From the NCBI GenBank assembly GCA_026874595.1, contig CM049306.1, positions 63,866,019 to 63,930,018 on the forward strand: a stretch of DNA of 64,000 bases, written 5' to 3'. The stretch is from Sipunculus nudus. Taxonomy: Eukaryota > Annelida > Sipuncula > Golfingiida > Sipunculidae. The notes beneath the pieces are model-generated. The model saw nothing but the letters and a program-made list of their open reading frames with translations. It was not told the origin of the DNA and did not search any database. Made by a program: the position numbers and the translations under genes. Shown in pieces: positions 1 to 13,415 of the stretch; positions within the stretch are counted from its first letter, which is position 1; the number at the start of each line of letters is the position of its first letter.

Positions 1-1009
1 TATGTTTTTTTTCTCCCTTATTACATGTATAAAATATATACTTCATTAAAAAAATAATTTACCTGTATTTACCTGAACTCACCTGTACAGGTGAGTATGT
101 TTTTATGTGTAACCGTAACCAAAATTATCAATTTATGTTTTACATGTCTGAAAAATCAAAATATAATGGTTTTACACAGTTGACACTTGTTTATCCATAT
201 TCTTCTCAGCCACTTTTCAGCATGATTTTGTCACTGCCACAGGTAGTTAGATCAGTTGAAGAACAAAGGTACTATATACATAGGTAACTTAATTACTGTA
301 TTAAAAGCACCTGTTCTTATATCAAAATGAATTATACAGTCCATAAATAGAGAAGGTATTAATTTATAGTAACTATATTGATTAACAAGGTGTTTGCTAA
401 CATATTCAGAAAAAAAAAATAATTTACCTTTACTTACCTGTACAGGTAAACATATGTGTTATATGTTAATAATCATAGAATGTGCTCTTTGGGTCAGCAA
501 GCTTTTCAGGTGAAAAATATTTGATTTCCACATAAAAATCCAATTTATTTGCACATTCTTGTTCATTGGTGGTTCCCTTTCCAGTATTAAACCAAATCAT
601 TTACCTTTTTCTTACCTTTAATTAATAATTACCTTAAAGTGAAAAAAAAATCCTTACATTTCTCTTTTTTTATCAAAGGGTTAAAGGGTTACCTGAACAG
701 GATGAAAGGGGTCATTTTGGTGATATACCAGTGAGTGGAAATACAGTTAGTACAGATTTACCTGTTTTTACCTGTATATACCTTAGTTACATACATATCA
801 AACCAGGTATATAGAAAATAAATAAAATAACATGATGGACATATACCTGACAGTAAAAGCTGAAAATTTCACAAAGATACCTTTAACGGTTACTGAGTTA
901 ATGTCTCTTATATAGATTCATGTCAAAATGTGGAAAAAATGCAAAATAAATCTGAACAGTAGGAGTGTGACAATCCACAGGCTAATCTGAACAGTAAAGG
1001 GTTAAGAAG
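1..1009. other. AT-rich non-coding stretch with repeated TTACCTG motifs
   Basis: No supportable gene. The stretch carries many scattered TTACCTG or ACCTGTA motifs (about 55-95, 425-450, 600-625, 755-785). Two perfect 16-bp palindromes are built on the same core: TCACCTGTACAGGTGA at 79-94 and TTACCTGTACAGGTAA at 434-449. A 60-codon open frame at 105-287 resembles nothing I know and is probably chance. Confidence 0.5.
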
Positions 1010-3226
1010 TTTTTATCTGAATCATTTTTTTAATTACAGGTTTATAAATTTTTAATTAAAAAACCTGAAAATATAATTTAAAATATTAGAATTGTTGCAA
1101 AAGTTGCAATCATAATATATACAGAGTAAAAAACATTGGGTCATATTATGCATACACATATATTTTATTATTTTTAAATCATAAATGTTTATACTGATTT
1201 TAAAAGAAAATAATGCCACAACATGGCATCTACAAGAATATTCTTTGAATCACTATTAAAAAGTTTTGAACATTGGAGTTTTCAGGACATGCTTAATTTT
1301 ATTCACCAAAATAAAATAAAAGTAAATTTGATAAAATAAAACATCTTTTCAAATAAAGTATACACACTGTTGGTTGAATGAGGGACAAACAATATCATTG
1401 TGCTAATTACTATCCCATTTTTAATTAATTACTGGAATTAATAGTCAATTTCACACCTGGTGAAGTTTTTACTCTTCTGAAGTAAGGGATTACTTATCTC
1501 ATGAACATGCACACTTTCACAGCAATACACCACTTTGTGGACACAATTAAATGTACACTTTAATCATTGTAACCCTGGTGGTTCAATACAAAATCTAAAA
1601 TGTAGCATGTCCAAGAATAAAATAAAATACAGAAAATTATAACATTCATCTAGTTTATGCACCAGCTGGGGGATGAGTGCAGGGCAGAGGGGGAAGCCTG
1701 CTAGTAGTGGCCAAGCTGGGCCAAGGTAAGCTGCCTGGGGTGGGTTACATAATGCAAGTGAAGGCTGTACTACTAGGTGGGCTAGATGTAAACAACACTT
1801 GACATGGTGTATGAAAACATGAATAAAAGCTATTCATTCCAATCAATTTCTTTTGAAAGTTCAGATTTTAAAAGATTAAATCCTTATGCATATATGCTGG
1901 AAAAATTAAATCAACAGTGCCAAAGTTGGACAAAATTTAAGGTAATGATTTTTTATTTATGCTAATAACTTGAAAAATTTGCAAAATTCAGATCTAATTT
2001 TGGGTAAACAATTGAATCTTGATTAAATAAAGTTATATTCCTGAAAAAAAGTCTCCAGGTTCAGCAATTCTCATGTTAGGTGAGTAAATATATTTCCTGA
2101 TTTTTTTAGAATTGCATTATGTTTTGGCCCATAACTTCAAAATATTACCCAATACTGACTGAATTTTTGGTATGTTCATAGAAAATGTATAAAAGAATGT
2201 GAATACTAAATACGATCAAAAACAGATCAGTGGTTTTGATATTAGGCAGCCTTGAAGTGTAACAATGGCTTATTTTTATGGAAAACAGAGTTTTTTTTTC
2301 CTTAATATCTCGAAGGAACAAAGTCCTAATGACCCAATTTTCGGTATGGTAGGAGATTTTGGGGACATCTAAAATTATGTCAACAGCCTGGGGAGCATAG
2401 AGATGTGCACTGAATGACCTACAGTCATCAAAGTGGATTGCTTGACAATGTAAGGGTATACAACAAGAGCCTCCAAAAAAATTCAATAACTAGCCTAATT
2501 TTGCAGCTTTTATTTTCAAATTTCAGATTTTAACAGATTAAATCCTTATGTATACATGGTGTGAAAATTAAATCCACAGTACTTACAGGAAAAAAACGTG
2601 CCATGGCCAAAGTTGGGCAAAATTTAAGGTGCCAATTTTATATTTTTGCCAATATTTAAAAAAATTTAACAGATTTTGATCTAATTTTTGGTATACAATT
2701 AAATTTTGATTAATTAAAGTTGTATTACTGGAAAAAAGTCCCTACCTTTAACACTTTTGGTCTTAAGTGACCAAATATCTTCCTGATTTTTTTACAAAGT
2801 CCATTATGTTTGGGCCCATAACTTTTTTTAAATTATATAATACTGACTTAATATCTGGCATGTACATAGGAACTATATAGAGGAATATTTATGGTAAATA
2901 TGAAGAAAACCAGATGAGTCGTTTTGATATTAGGCAGTCCTGAAGTGTGAAATTAGATTTCTAATAAAAAATTGAGGTTTTTCCTTAATATCTCAAAGGA
3001 AAGAAGTCCTATTGACCCAATTTTTGGCATTGTAGGAGATTATAGGGACATCTAACTGTATGCCAAAATTCAGATTTGTAGGTCTAACGGTGTCGAAACG
3101 TGCCAGTCTTACGGACGGACATCCAGACGGATGGACGGACGGACGGACGGCACGACAGACAGACGGACGACGGACAATGGACCATGACTATAGCTCAGAT
3201 GACTTATAGTCAGCTGAGCTAAAAAA
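1010..3226 (+). repeat. Long non-coding repeat, 5'-truncated copy (second copy at 14.0-20.2 kb)
   Basis: From about 1010 the sequence aligns by eye with 14,390-14,580 joined to 18,894-20,214. Landmarks are the segments around 1215 and 18,900 ('ccacaacatggcatctaca') and around 1665 and 19,355 ('caccagctggggg'). The 3' part (about 2050-3226) is itself two diverged sub-units of roughly 690 bp and is also shared with E2.6. It ends in a (GGAC)n tract (about 3112-3170), then the 3' hairpin TAGCTCAG...CTGAGCTA at about 3190-3222, then an A-run. It contains no coding frame and is non-autonomous. The copy at 14-20 kb extends further 5', so this one is probably truncated. Confidence 0.7.
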
Positions 3227-4203
3227 AGGATAAAAGGTGATGCTGCCAGTTTCTGGTAAATGACAACACTATCCAAGATCTTCAGTCAACTTGATTTTTT
3301 GGATCAATCCATGCAATAATTCTTGAGATAAAAAAGAATTTGTGTGATTTTCCCCCAAAAATTGACCTATTCAAGGTCAAGGTCACTCTCCAAGAAAAGG
3401 TCATGATCCAATTTTATACAGGCTTTCTCCTCTCATCCATATTTATGCACATGTCAAGTTTATTAAAGGTCTGCAAAATATTTTTTGAGTTATCTTGCCT
3501 GAATGAAATCGCTGTGGTGGAGATGGCACTACCATGCCTAAACCATAGTATCCTGACTTTGTCTGGGGATACAGGGACATATGATGTGGGCTGCTTCTGA
3601 TTATTTATATAATTATGTTCTTGTCAATATTAATTTGAAGTGAAACTGGTATTAGTAATATTAGTAATGTAGTATTTTAACGAGACAAAAGGAGACTAAA
3701 TTTAACTCTTTATTATTTATCAATATAATTCAATGCATGTTCACATGCATAAATTCATATGGACTACATGAACTATTCCTTGCCTGCCAAGCTTGATATA
3801 GTTCAAATGTTTCTTTTCACCCAGGTATTCAAAAGTCAACAGTCAAAACATGTACACTTATGGTACAAAATATGCAGGGTATCAGTATTTATGGTTGACT
3901 TTGATACACCATTCCTTTATTGGTAATTAAAAATCATATGAGAATATGTAAAGGTTGATACACAGATGTATGCCTGTGAATATTTCTTTGTATTTTTCAG
4001 TCTTTTCTTCTGTTAAATGTATATAATAATCTTCTGATCTTTTTTAAAAAAGATTTTTTGAGGGATGAAAAAATCTGATCCATCTTGTTCTTGTTTACTG
4101 AGGCTGACATTGGGATGGGGTTCGGAGAAGGAAACAATGAGGGCAGCAAGGAGGGGTGGATGTAGAGAGAAAAGGAGAGAGGGGGAGAGGGGGGGGGGGG
4201 GGG
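3227..4203. other. Non-coding, unrecognised; ends in a G-rich tract
   Basis: No gene is supported. 3240-3600 resembles the 'aggtcaaggtcac' class of low-conservation repeats, and its 86-codon frame has no recognisable motif. At 4135-4203 the plus strand becomes purine-rich and ends in a long G homopolymer. The proline/serine-rich minus-strand frames there are only translations of that tract. The G-run could form a G-quadruplex or be a sequencing trouble spot. Confidence 0.45.
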
Positions 4204-4940
4204 TTGGAGCATTCAAAAGTACCTAAATCTAAAATAAAAATCTAAAATAGTATGAAATGTAGATAAAGTCTGAGAGGAAGAGGTAATCTAGGCCATGGTT
4301 GTTTGATATGATTGAAACTTCAGAAACCACTACCCTTGGATCATTTCTGTGCCATATTTAACGATATGGCCAGATGGTTTCAGAGAAGTAGTTTTTTGTA
4401 GCCCTCAGTATGATACCTGCACTGATGACCCCCATACAAAAAAGGCTGATGCAGGTGGCGCCACCAATACCTCAATTTCAGATATGACTCATGTGAAGAA
4501 CATTGGCATAAAATTTGGTTATGATAGCTCCAGCCGTTTCTGAGACTGTAATTTTAGTATGCTTTTTTGGACAGATGACTAAGTTCAACTTCCTGTAACT
4601 TGACCAAAAATCAGTGAACTTAAACCATTCGAACAAACTTGAGAGAGATTGTTCCAGGGATCATTTCTGTGAAATATTGGACAATTTGGCTGAACAGTTT
4701 CCGAGAAGAAGATTTTTAAAGGTTTTTAAGCTTTTTCCAAATAAAATCTAAGAAAATGCAGTTAGCCAAAAAATAAACATAATACGATAGAGTTTTTTAG
4801 ATGACTCATCTTTTGCAGAAAATTTTGTAATGCTTACTCTTGCCATTTTCAAGATAGTAAAGCCTAACGTACAGACGCTGGATGATGGACGCCGGACGAC
4901 GCTAAATCATTGCATAAGCTCACAGATTCGCTAAAAATGC
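4204..4940 (+). repeat. Repeat family F copy (second copy at 27.2-27.8 kb)
   Basis: 4430-4560 matches 27,340-27,480 almost base for base, including the palindromic 'ggtggcgccacc' block, 'atgactcatgtga' and 'cttcctgtaact'. Both copies finish with a GGACGCC-type tract followed by 'ttcgctaaaaa' or 'ttcactaaaaa' (4,861-4,940 and 27,755-27,803). No coding capacity is seen. Confidence 0.6.
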
Positions 4941-5266
4941 AGGTGTCGCCACCAGTCAGCAGAAACTGATAAAACAATCCATGATCAATATTCATTCAAA
5001 GAATCATGAGGATCAATGCATAAAATGTTCAGATAGCTTTTGTATCAAATTTTCCATTATTCTGGGGTGGGGGGGGGTGGTACTTCAAAACCCCATAGCT
5101 CAGAGGTTTTGGGTAACAGAGACCAAATTTTAGGTTTCCAAGAAAACATTTCATGGGCCTCCCTGTATTTTAATATATAAGATTCTAGGCCCAGTTGTTG
5201 TAATTTGTGCCCTATTACCAAAGGACCACATCTTTTAAGGTCTCAAAAATAGAGAAAAAAAATTGA
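4941..5266 (+). repeat. Fragment of the ~340-bp unit family
   Basis: The order of blocks ('ttgtatcaaattttccatta', 'ccccatagctcagagg', 'gggtaacagagacc', 'gggcctccctg') is that of the tandem units at 55.1-57.3 kb and 34.99-35.39 kb. One divergent unit, with no tail, is followed directly by the head of the next element. Confidence 0.55.
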
Positions 5267-8200
5267 AACAAGGGACCTATGGGTCACAGCGCTAAGCTGT
5301 TATATATGATAAAAAAATATGATTTAGAAATGAGTCACATGCTAGTTTTGTGTGGTAATAAGTATAAGCTGTATTATGAGTTGTTGTTGTTTAGCTTATG
5401 TATGATTTTGATAGTACCGTAAAAGTCGTTGCAGAAGTCGCATCCTTATTACAAGTCGCACCCCGACTTTTAGGATCCCCCACGTGAAAAGCCGTTCAAG
5501 TTTGGTTTCAGGAAAAGTCCATAATATAGGTCGCACCCGCACTTCATAGGCGTCCCAACCACCTGATACTCAAGGAATTTAAGTGTCATTCCTTGTGGTG
5601 CAAGACCACAACCAACGTCCCCGTAGTACTGTGGTTTAAAAACTAGATAAACCATTTAAACATAAAATAAATTGGACAACTTTAATACAATGCTTATTTT
5701 CAAGGAATAAAAACAGAATCATTACATATAAAGTCGGGGTTCAATTGTCAGTGAGATTTGTACAGTGCCAGAGTCAGCTGCGTCGGATAACATTTTGTGC
5801 TGTGAAACGATGTCATTATTGCCGTTTATTACTAGGTTAAGTAACATTAGAATGCAATTATCCAGTTAAATAATACTATCACAATCGGGCAACTCTTTAA
5901 ATCGTTAAAGATCGTCATAAGTATGGTGGATTCATTAGACTATGATTAGTTTGCGCACGCGTGACGAGTCCCAATCCGTCGCATTGGACATATTTTGAAT
6001 TGAAGACAACTGAAGGATGGAAAGAATAATTTAGATTGAATTTATTCACCTAATTTCAGAAAAGGGCTCTAAAACTGAATTAAGTAACCCTTGAATAAAT
6101 TGTTACAACTTACCATCAAGGCGCGGCACATGCACAGTATTACTGAAATGTCAGTCAGCAAGGGGATAATGAACGCTTTATTGACCGGTCAGTTAAATGT
6201 AAAATAAACATGATTGAATTTACGGGTATTATATTTACTGAGACTAATGATTTTATTCTTTGATAATATCTGGAAAGCCCAATTACCGTCGCTATCAGTT
6301 ATTATATTCAAATGGCTTAGATGTATGGCAAACTCAGCCGTGTTGAACCAGATCCGTCATGACACCAAACGATGCCGGTTCCTGTGGAATTTAGGTACGT
6401 ATGTGGCAATTTCAGTAAATCAAATATATATCTGTATGGTGTTTGTTATTTCATTTTATTTATTAATGTGTCTTCGTAAAAAAAATCATGAATACGTCAA
6501 CGCACGATTGACCGTAATGCATGCGTGCTGCCATATTGTTGACCGAACATACGATCGTCATGAATGAAAAACGGGTAAAACATGAAACAAATCGTATATT
6601 TGCAGCTCACGTGAAACGTTATAATATTGTTATCCAATACGCTTGAAAACCACGAGACGGTGACGGTGACCTGATGGTTCTTAATATTGGAGTTTATAAC
6701 TGTGGATATTAGTCACGAAGGCTTAGTTGACCTGGGGATGTAAAGGTCATTGCACGGGTGACCTGGGGCTTGAACTTCCGCTACACGGCTTCAAAGGTCA
6801 GCTGGTACCATAGCGATCAACCGGACAGGCAATAGAATTCACGACGTGTCTGTAGTGGATCAAGCTTGAATCTGACGCAACTTGACATGTATAAACGGAT
6901 ATGGAACCTCGAGTTTTTCATAATAACACGCATACCCATAAAGATTAAACGGAGAGAAAATGTACATCAAAGAGCGGCAGACTGGCATATGCGTCAAATT
7001 GATTCATGATATAACAGTAACGCAGATTAGGAAGTGTCACTTGAATTGCGACTTGTCAGTACGGGTAGGCCTTAAACTGGGCAAATTTATAATTTGTATT
7101 TCATGTTAATAAAATGAGAATTATACCAGTTCACAAAATATAAGGAAGGTTTTTATAAGAGATTGTTAAAGGTGTAAAATATTGGGGAAAGACGTTTCAC
7201 AAAGCAATGGCTAGAAGTATCGCCGATTATCGCTCAACTGCCGTTGTCCCACATATGGGGAAAGCTGACTGAGACGAGATAAGTACGTATTATAAGTCGC
7301 ACCCTGACTTTGCTAGAAAATTCTTGTTTTTAGAATTCCATTTCCTAGTACAAGTTGCGACTTCTGCAACGACTTTTACGGTACCTTTGGAGACAGAGAA
7401 GAGGATTGATTTCATTTATTTTATTAACAAATGGAGTACTATTGTCACACAGATTTTGACTTGGCCATATAACTTATAAGCAGAACATATAATATAAGAG
7501 TTTAACTATTAATTAAAAAAATTACAAATATTGTCCCAAATATAATTTTTATTAAAAATAATAAGAGAATCTTATGATTTTTTAAAATGAAATATAACTG
7601 AAATGATTATTAAAATAATATTAAAGAATATATTCATGAATGCATTCATGAATACATTTTGAAAGTATTTGCACTGGTATTCATATACTTTCATTTTTAC
7701 CTGAATTCCCGTTCTTTATGCAAGAAATTTTATAATGGAGTACATATTCATATTCGTATTTAAATACAATTGCAAATTAATCGCACCATGTCAGGTATTT
7801 ATTCAGTTTTCACCAAACAATGATGTTGAGAATCCAGAATATACAAAATTCACACATTTAAATAATGATCATAAGTACCTGGTTTTATGGCTTTTATTTA
7901 TATTTAAAAAAATAATGTAATATATTCATTTTGGACTAATTTCACATCAATGTACACACTGGACACAGTAGGAATCTAGATTAATATTATCAACTGCATC
8001 TTTGTCTATCATTAATTTCCTTCATATGATCCCCAATCATTAGTAATGAATAATATGATTTACTTCTTTATCATTAAAATTGAACTGAAAAATACCATAG
8101 GTGACTGCATGGTGTTATTTGGAATACATGACATTCTATCAATCGATACAAGATTCTTATATCATCAGTAACTGCAAGTTAATTTCCTGTTATTATAAAC

Positions 8201-9886
8201 TAACAAATTCCTTTTCTATTTTTCTTTAATTTGTTATTAAAAACCAACACAAATTTATTAATTTATTGTTTATTGTTATGTTGTTGGTTAAAACTACTAG
8301 ATGAGTTGGGTTGGACACCTGGATCAACTGTGGCTGGCCATTATATAATAAGCTGCCTGGAGCCCCAGTTTATGCCTCGCGTCAAGCATGCATAATTTGC
8401 TGAAAGTTCAACAAGGTCAACATACAGGTGACTCAAGAGGGGCTGGAGAGGGCCAAAGTCTGACATGGTCTCATAGAAACATTAACAAAAGCTACAATTT
8501 TTGGCCAATTTCTTTCAGCTTTCTAAACTAAAAAGCTGAAATCCTTATGTGTGCATGACATGAAAATTATATCAACAGTGCTCACAGGAATCAAACGTGC
8601 CATGGTCAAAGTTGAGAAAAATATAAGGTACTAATTTTATATTTATACTAATAACTTATAAAATCTGAAAAATTCAGAACTAATTTTGGGTATTCAATTC
8701 AATCTTGATTAAATAATGTTACATCCCTGACAAAAAAATCTCTAGCTTCAGCAATCTCCTTGTTAAGGGAGTAAATTATTTCTTGATTTTTTACAAAGTG
8801 CATTATGTTTGCGCCCATAACTTAAAACAGTTATGCAATACTGACATCATATCTGGCATGTGCATAGAGAATGTATAGAAAAATATGTATATTATATATG
8901 ATTAAAGTCAGATCAGTTGTTTTGATATTAGGCAGTCTTGAAGTGTAACAATTGGTTTTTAATGGAAAAATGAAGTTTTTCATTAATATCTCGAAGGTAT
9001 TAAGTCCTAGTGACCAAATTCTTGGCATGGTAGGGGATTTTGGAGACATCTATTTGTATGCCAAATTTTAGGAACTGAAAGCTGAAGCTGGGGAGCTGAG
9101 CTCTTGCAAACTGCATAACACTAACTTGATGTAAACAATGTGTTACATGGTGTTTGAAAACTTGAATAAAATCTACAGTTTTTGATCAACTGGTTTCAAA
9201 TTTTTGGTGTTAACAGACAAAATGCTAACAAAAACATGCTGTGAAAATTAAATCCACAGTACTTACAGGAAAAAAACGTGCCATGGTCAAAGTTGGGCTA
9301 AATTTAAGGTACCAATTTTTTATTTTTGTTAATATTTTAAAAAAATTTAAAAGATTTTGATCTAATTTTGGGTATACAATTTAATTTTGATTAATTAAAG
9401 TTATATTACTGGAAAAAAAGTCCATAGCTTTAACATGTTTTGTGTTAAGTGATCAAATATCTTTCCTGATTTTTTACAAAATGCATTATGTTTGGGCTCA
9501 TTACTTTTTTAAATTATATAATACAGACATAATTTCTGGCATGTACATAGGAACTATATAGAGGAATATTTATGGTAAATATGAGGAAAAACAGTTGAGT
9601 CGTTTTGATATGAGGCCGTCCTGAAGTGTGAAAATAGGTTTTTAATAAAAAATTGAGGTATTTCCTTAATTTCTCAAAGGAACAAAGTCGCAAAGACCCA
9701 GTTTTCAGCTTGGTAGGAGATCTTGGGGACATCTAACATTATGCCGAATTTTGGATTCCTAGGTCTTACGGTTTCAAAACGTGCCACATCTACGGACGGA
9801 CGGACGGACGGACGGACAGACGGACGGACGACGGACAATGGACCACGACTATAGCTCAGATGACTTATAGTCAGCTGAGCTAAAAA
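5267..9886 (+). repeat. E2.6 non-coding element, full-length copy a, split by a 1,965-bp transposon
   Basis: Starts with the head AACAAGGGACC(C/T)ATGGGTCAC and ends with the tail ATAGCTCAGATGACTTATAG...CAGCTGAGCTAAAA. Its span of 4,620 bp minus the inserted transposon and one TA gives about 2,653 bp. That agrees with the uninterrupted copy at 15,410-18,021 (about 2,612 bp) and with copy c at 28,694-34,046 after its insertions are subtracted (about 2,643 bp). It has no coding frame. The head segment GCTCAGCTG is complementary to the tail CAGCTGAGC. A (GGAC)n tract lies just before the tail at about 9793-9832. The family is unknown to me by name. Confidence 0.75.
5417..7381 (+). mobile_element. 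1,965-bp non-autonomous TIR transposon, copy 1 (inverted relative to copy 2)
   Basis: Bounded by terminal inverted repeats beginning CCGTAAAAGTCGTTGCAGAA and flanked by TA on both sides (5415-5416 and 7382-7383). The paralogous E2.6 copy at 15,545-15,570 shows the empty site with a single TA, so the boundaries are well supported. The reverse complement of this element at 22,642-24,606 has exactly the same length and differs at only a few positions that I noticed. TA duplications suggest a Tc1/mariner/pogo-like integrase, but I see no DDE transposase. The two open frames (61 codons at 5470-5655 minus, 117 codons at 6214-6567 plus) have no recognisable domain. Confidence 0.88.
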
Positions 9887-11490
9887 ATTGAGGTTTTTCC
9901 TTAATTCCTCAAAGGAAAAAAGTCGCAAAGACCCAGTTTTCTGCTTGGTAGGAGATCTTGGGGACATCTAACACTATGCCGAATTTTGGATTCCTAGGTC
10001 TTACGGTTTCAAAATGTGCCACATCTATGGACGGACAGACGGACGGACAACGGACAATGGACCACGACTATAGCTCAGATGACTTATAGTCAGCTGAGCT
10101 AAAAATTGATTAATTTATTGTTTATTGTTATGTTATTGGTTAAAACTACTAGATGAGTTGGGTTGGACACCTGGATCAACTGTGGCTGGCCATAAGCTGC
10201 CTGGCTGCACCAGTATATGCCTTGCCTCAAGCGTGCATAATTTGCTGAAAGTTCAACAAGGTCAACATACAGGTGACTCAAGAGTGGCTGGAGAGAGCCA
10301 AGGTCTGACATGGTCTCATAAAAACATTAATAAAAGCTACAATTTTTGGCCAATTTCTTTCAGCTTACTAAACTAAAAAGCTGAAATCCTTATGTGTGCA
10401 TGATATGAAAATTATATAAACAGAGCTCACATGAAACAAAAGTGAAATGGACAAATTTGGGCAAAATTTAAGGTACTAATTTTATATTTATACTAATAAC
10501 TTATAAAATTTTAAAAATTCAGAACTAATTTTGGGTATTCAAATGAATCTTGATTAAATAATGTTACATCCCTGACAAAAAATCTCTAGCTTAAGCAAGC
10601 CCCTTGTTAAGGGAGTAAATATATTTCTTGATTTTTTACAAAGTGCATTATGTTTGGGCCCATAACTTAAAACAATTACGCAATACTGACATCATTTCTG
10701 GCATGTGCACAGAGAATGTATAGAAAAACATGTATATTATATATGATTAAAGTCAGATCAGTGGTTTTGATATTAGGCAGTACTGAAGTGTAACAATGGG
10801 TTTTTAATTGAAAAATTAAGTTTTTCATTAATATCTCAAAGGTATTAAGTCCTAGTGACCTAATTCTTGGCATGGTAGGGAATTTCGGAGACATCTAATT
10901 GTATGCCAAATTTTAGGAACTGAGAGCTTAAGCTGGGGAGCTGAGCTCTTGCAAACTGCATAACACTAGCCTGATGTAAACAATATGTTACATGGTGCTT
11001 GAAAACTTGAATAAAATCTACAGTTTTTGATCAACTAGTTTCAAATTTTTGGTGTTAACAGACAAAATGCTAACAAAAACATGCTGAGAAAATTTAATCC
11101 ACAGTACTTACAGGAAAAAAACGTGCCATGGTCAAAATTGGGCAAAATTTAAGGTACCAATTTTTTATTTTTGTTAATATTTTAAAAAATTTAAAAGATT
11201 TTGAACTAATTTTGGGTATACAATTTAATTTTGATTAATTAAAGTTATATTACTTGAAAAAAGGTCCATAGCTTTAACTAGTTTTGTGTTAAGTGATCAA
11301 ATATCTTTCCTGATTTTTTACATAATGCATTATGTTCTGGCCCATAACTTTCTTAAATTATATAATACAGACATAATTTCAGGCATGTATATAGGAACTA
11401 TATAGAGGAATATTTATGGTAAATATGGGGTAAAACAGATGAGTGGTTTTGATATTAGGCAGCCCTGAAGTGTGAAAATAGGTTTTTAAT
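9887..11490 (+). repeat. Partial E2.6 copies in tandem
   Basis: 9887-10,106 repeats the last ~215 bp of E2.6, including the (GGAC)n tract and 3' hairpin. 10,107-11,490 then restarts in the middle of E2.6 ('ttaaaactactagatgagtt' at about 10,140) and stops abruptly at about 11,490, before the usual tail. The arrangement suggests 3'-end tandem duplication or rolling-circle-like partial copies. Short open frames here are non-coding translations. Confidence 0.6.
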
Positions 11491-12870
11491 AAACAAGGCC
11501 TACAGGCCTAATGCGAACCTGTGCATTGGGAAATACACCAGGTATAATGCTTCAATGCTGGACCATTACTTTTCATGTAAATGAACTATGCAAGTACTAA
11601 ACATTTTGAATAAGAAACAATTACACAAACATCACTGCTCAAATTCTGGCATAGGTGCACACAACACTAAAAAGATTGTAGCTGGCACCACCAGTCTTGT
11701 ATACAACGAAGCTATCAGAGATATATACATATGCCCAATATCAGACTGATATATCAAACCCCTTCTGAGAAAAACGTGTGCAAAAGTCATGGTAGGTGGC
11801 GACACCTGTCTTGTGAGCAAGAAAGCCATCAAAGACACATAGACAGGTCAAAATATTAGGCCAATACATCAAACTTACCTTGAGTCTGATGCATGGGGCT
11901 GACCAGGCTTAGGTGAGAAAGGCTGTTGCCCCGAGTGAACTGTGACAAATTGCTTGTTCAGACAACTGCACTGAGTGAACTCATGACCTGCACCTGGCTA
12001 GACTGAGTGAACTTTTGACCTGTACCTGGCTGCACTGAGTGAACTCTTGACCTGTTGTATAATCTGACACAGTTGGCAGTCTGCCAAAGCTATAAATAGA
12101 ATGCAGCTACTGCACTGAGTGAACTCCTGACCCATACCTGGCTGCACTGAGTGAACTCTTGACCTGTTGCCTATTCTGATACAGTTGGCAGTCTGCCAAA
12201 GCTATAAATAGATCCAGACTGACCTTAGACCTTGTGACCCATAATCAAATAGAATCTTCCCCTTTTGGCAGGGAAGCCACATGTGGAAGATAAAAGGTTT
12301 GGGGTGAGGAGTTTGGCTTAAAATGCATCCACAATCTTTAGTGGTGGGCCATATACAAGTCAAATCTGAAACCAATATGTCAAACCAAACTGGAGTTAGC
12401 ATCTGCAACAAATTTGTGGACAGATGGCCCCTGTGACCTTGCCCTTTAATCTTGTGCCAAAAAATTTAATAAGGGTCTTCCCCTATTGGCTGGTCAGCTA
12501 TATGCCACCAGTTTTTGCGAACCGACATAACCAGTCATGGTCAAGATTCAAGGCAAAATTCATGGCAATCCATGCATTATTTACAAAGATCATGGAGGTT
12601 TTGTACCAAAAATATAATTATTCTGGCAGTAGCCCAATAGCTCTTAGGATATCTTTAGGTACAGTGACCTAATTTCAGCCTTCAAAAGAGATTATTATTG
12701 ACATCCCTGGATCTTCAGTTAGAAGTATTCTAGGGACGGTGGCCACAATTTGTGCCCTGCTAACAGACATGTGGATGGCACAGCGGCCGGCCGGACAAAG
12801 GACAAAGCAGCATACCAATACCTCAGTTGACTTTCAGTTACCTGAGCAGGCCGAGCTAAAACACAATGTA
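11491..12870 (+). repeat. Repeat with CACTGAGTGAACT minisatellite (second copy at 20.45-21.66 kb)
   Basis: 11,495-11,690 matches 20,450-20,650 nearly exactly ('ctacaggcctaa', 'tgcattgggaaatacaccag'). Both contain a degenerate tandem run of ~32-bp units reading GCACTGAGTGAACTCTTGAC (about 11,935-12,190 here). The last part (about 12,420-12,860) is another repeat type. It ends 'ggacaaaggacaaagcagc' and then a diverged tail 'gactttcagttacctgagc' with 'gagctaaaa'. No gene. Confidence 0.55.
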
Positions 12871-13415
12871 AAGGTCTAATTGGTAAAATGTTTTAGAGGA
12901 ATTATATGAGACAAGCACCCATGCAATTCAGGTTTCACACCTAGGCACAAGGTTTCCTATCAGTTTTTGCAAGTGTCATCAGACCTGCCTTATAACCTGT
13001 GTTAAGGCCTTTAACTTACCATCAAATCATAAACCCTGATGAAATAAGAGCGGAGGGCATTGTCCTTGATGAAGGTCACAACCCCACAGCATCGCTTGTT
13101 CCAACGGTTGCAGCTTGGCCCTTCAGCTAAAAATAGCTGCACCACACCTGTAGCCAAAGTCTGCAAAAGCCATCATGATATCAGTTAAAAATGACATTGT
13201 AACAGGACATAGGATTATACAGAGGGCAGGGCAGTCATCAAATCAGGACTTTGAAAACAAGGGACCCATGGTAAGCTGATTTTTTTTTTTAAATTGAAGC
13301 AAATGCATAAAAAACATATTTCTATTGTTTTTTTACATATTAGCATTTCAAAATTAAAGAGGTAATGGCAATGCTATATAGCTGAGAGAACCCTGTACTA
13401 GAAACTTTCTTGTAA
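12871..13415. other. Unassigned non-coding sequence
   Basis: No open frame with a recognisable motif and no match to the other repeats of the window, apart from short AT-rich tracts. 13,015-13,170 is slightly richer in GC, but I cannot assign it. Confidence 0.4.

Noticed and set aside
3997-4216. Proline/serine-rich minus-strand frames
   Set aside because: Produced by translating a purine-rich and poly-G tract in two frames; no start context or homology.
6214-6567. 117-codon frame present in two places (also 23,456-23,809 minus) as a conserved gene
   Set aside because: The two copies lie in nearly identical transposons, so identity reflects recent duplication, not selection. No transposase or other domain is recognisable.
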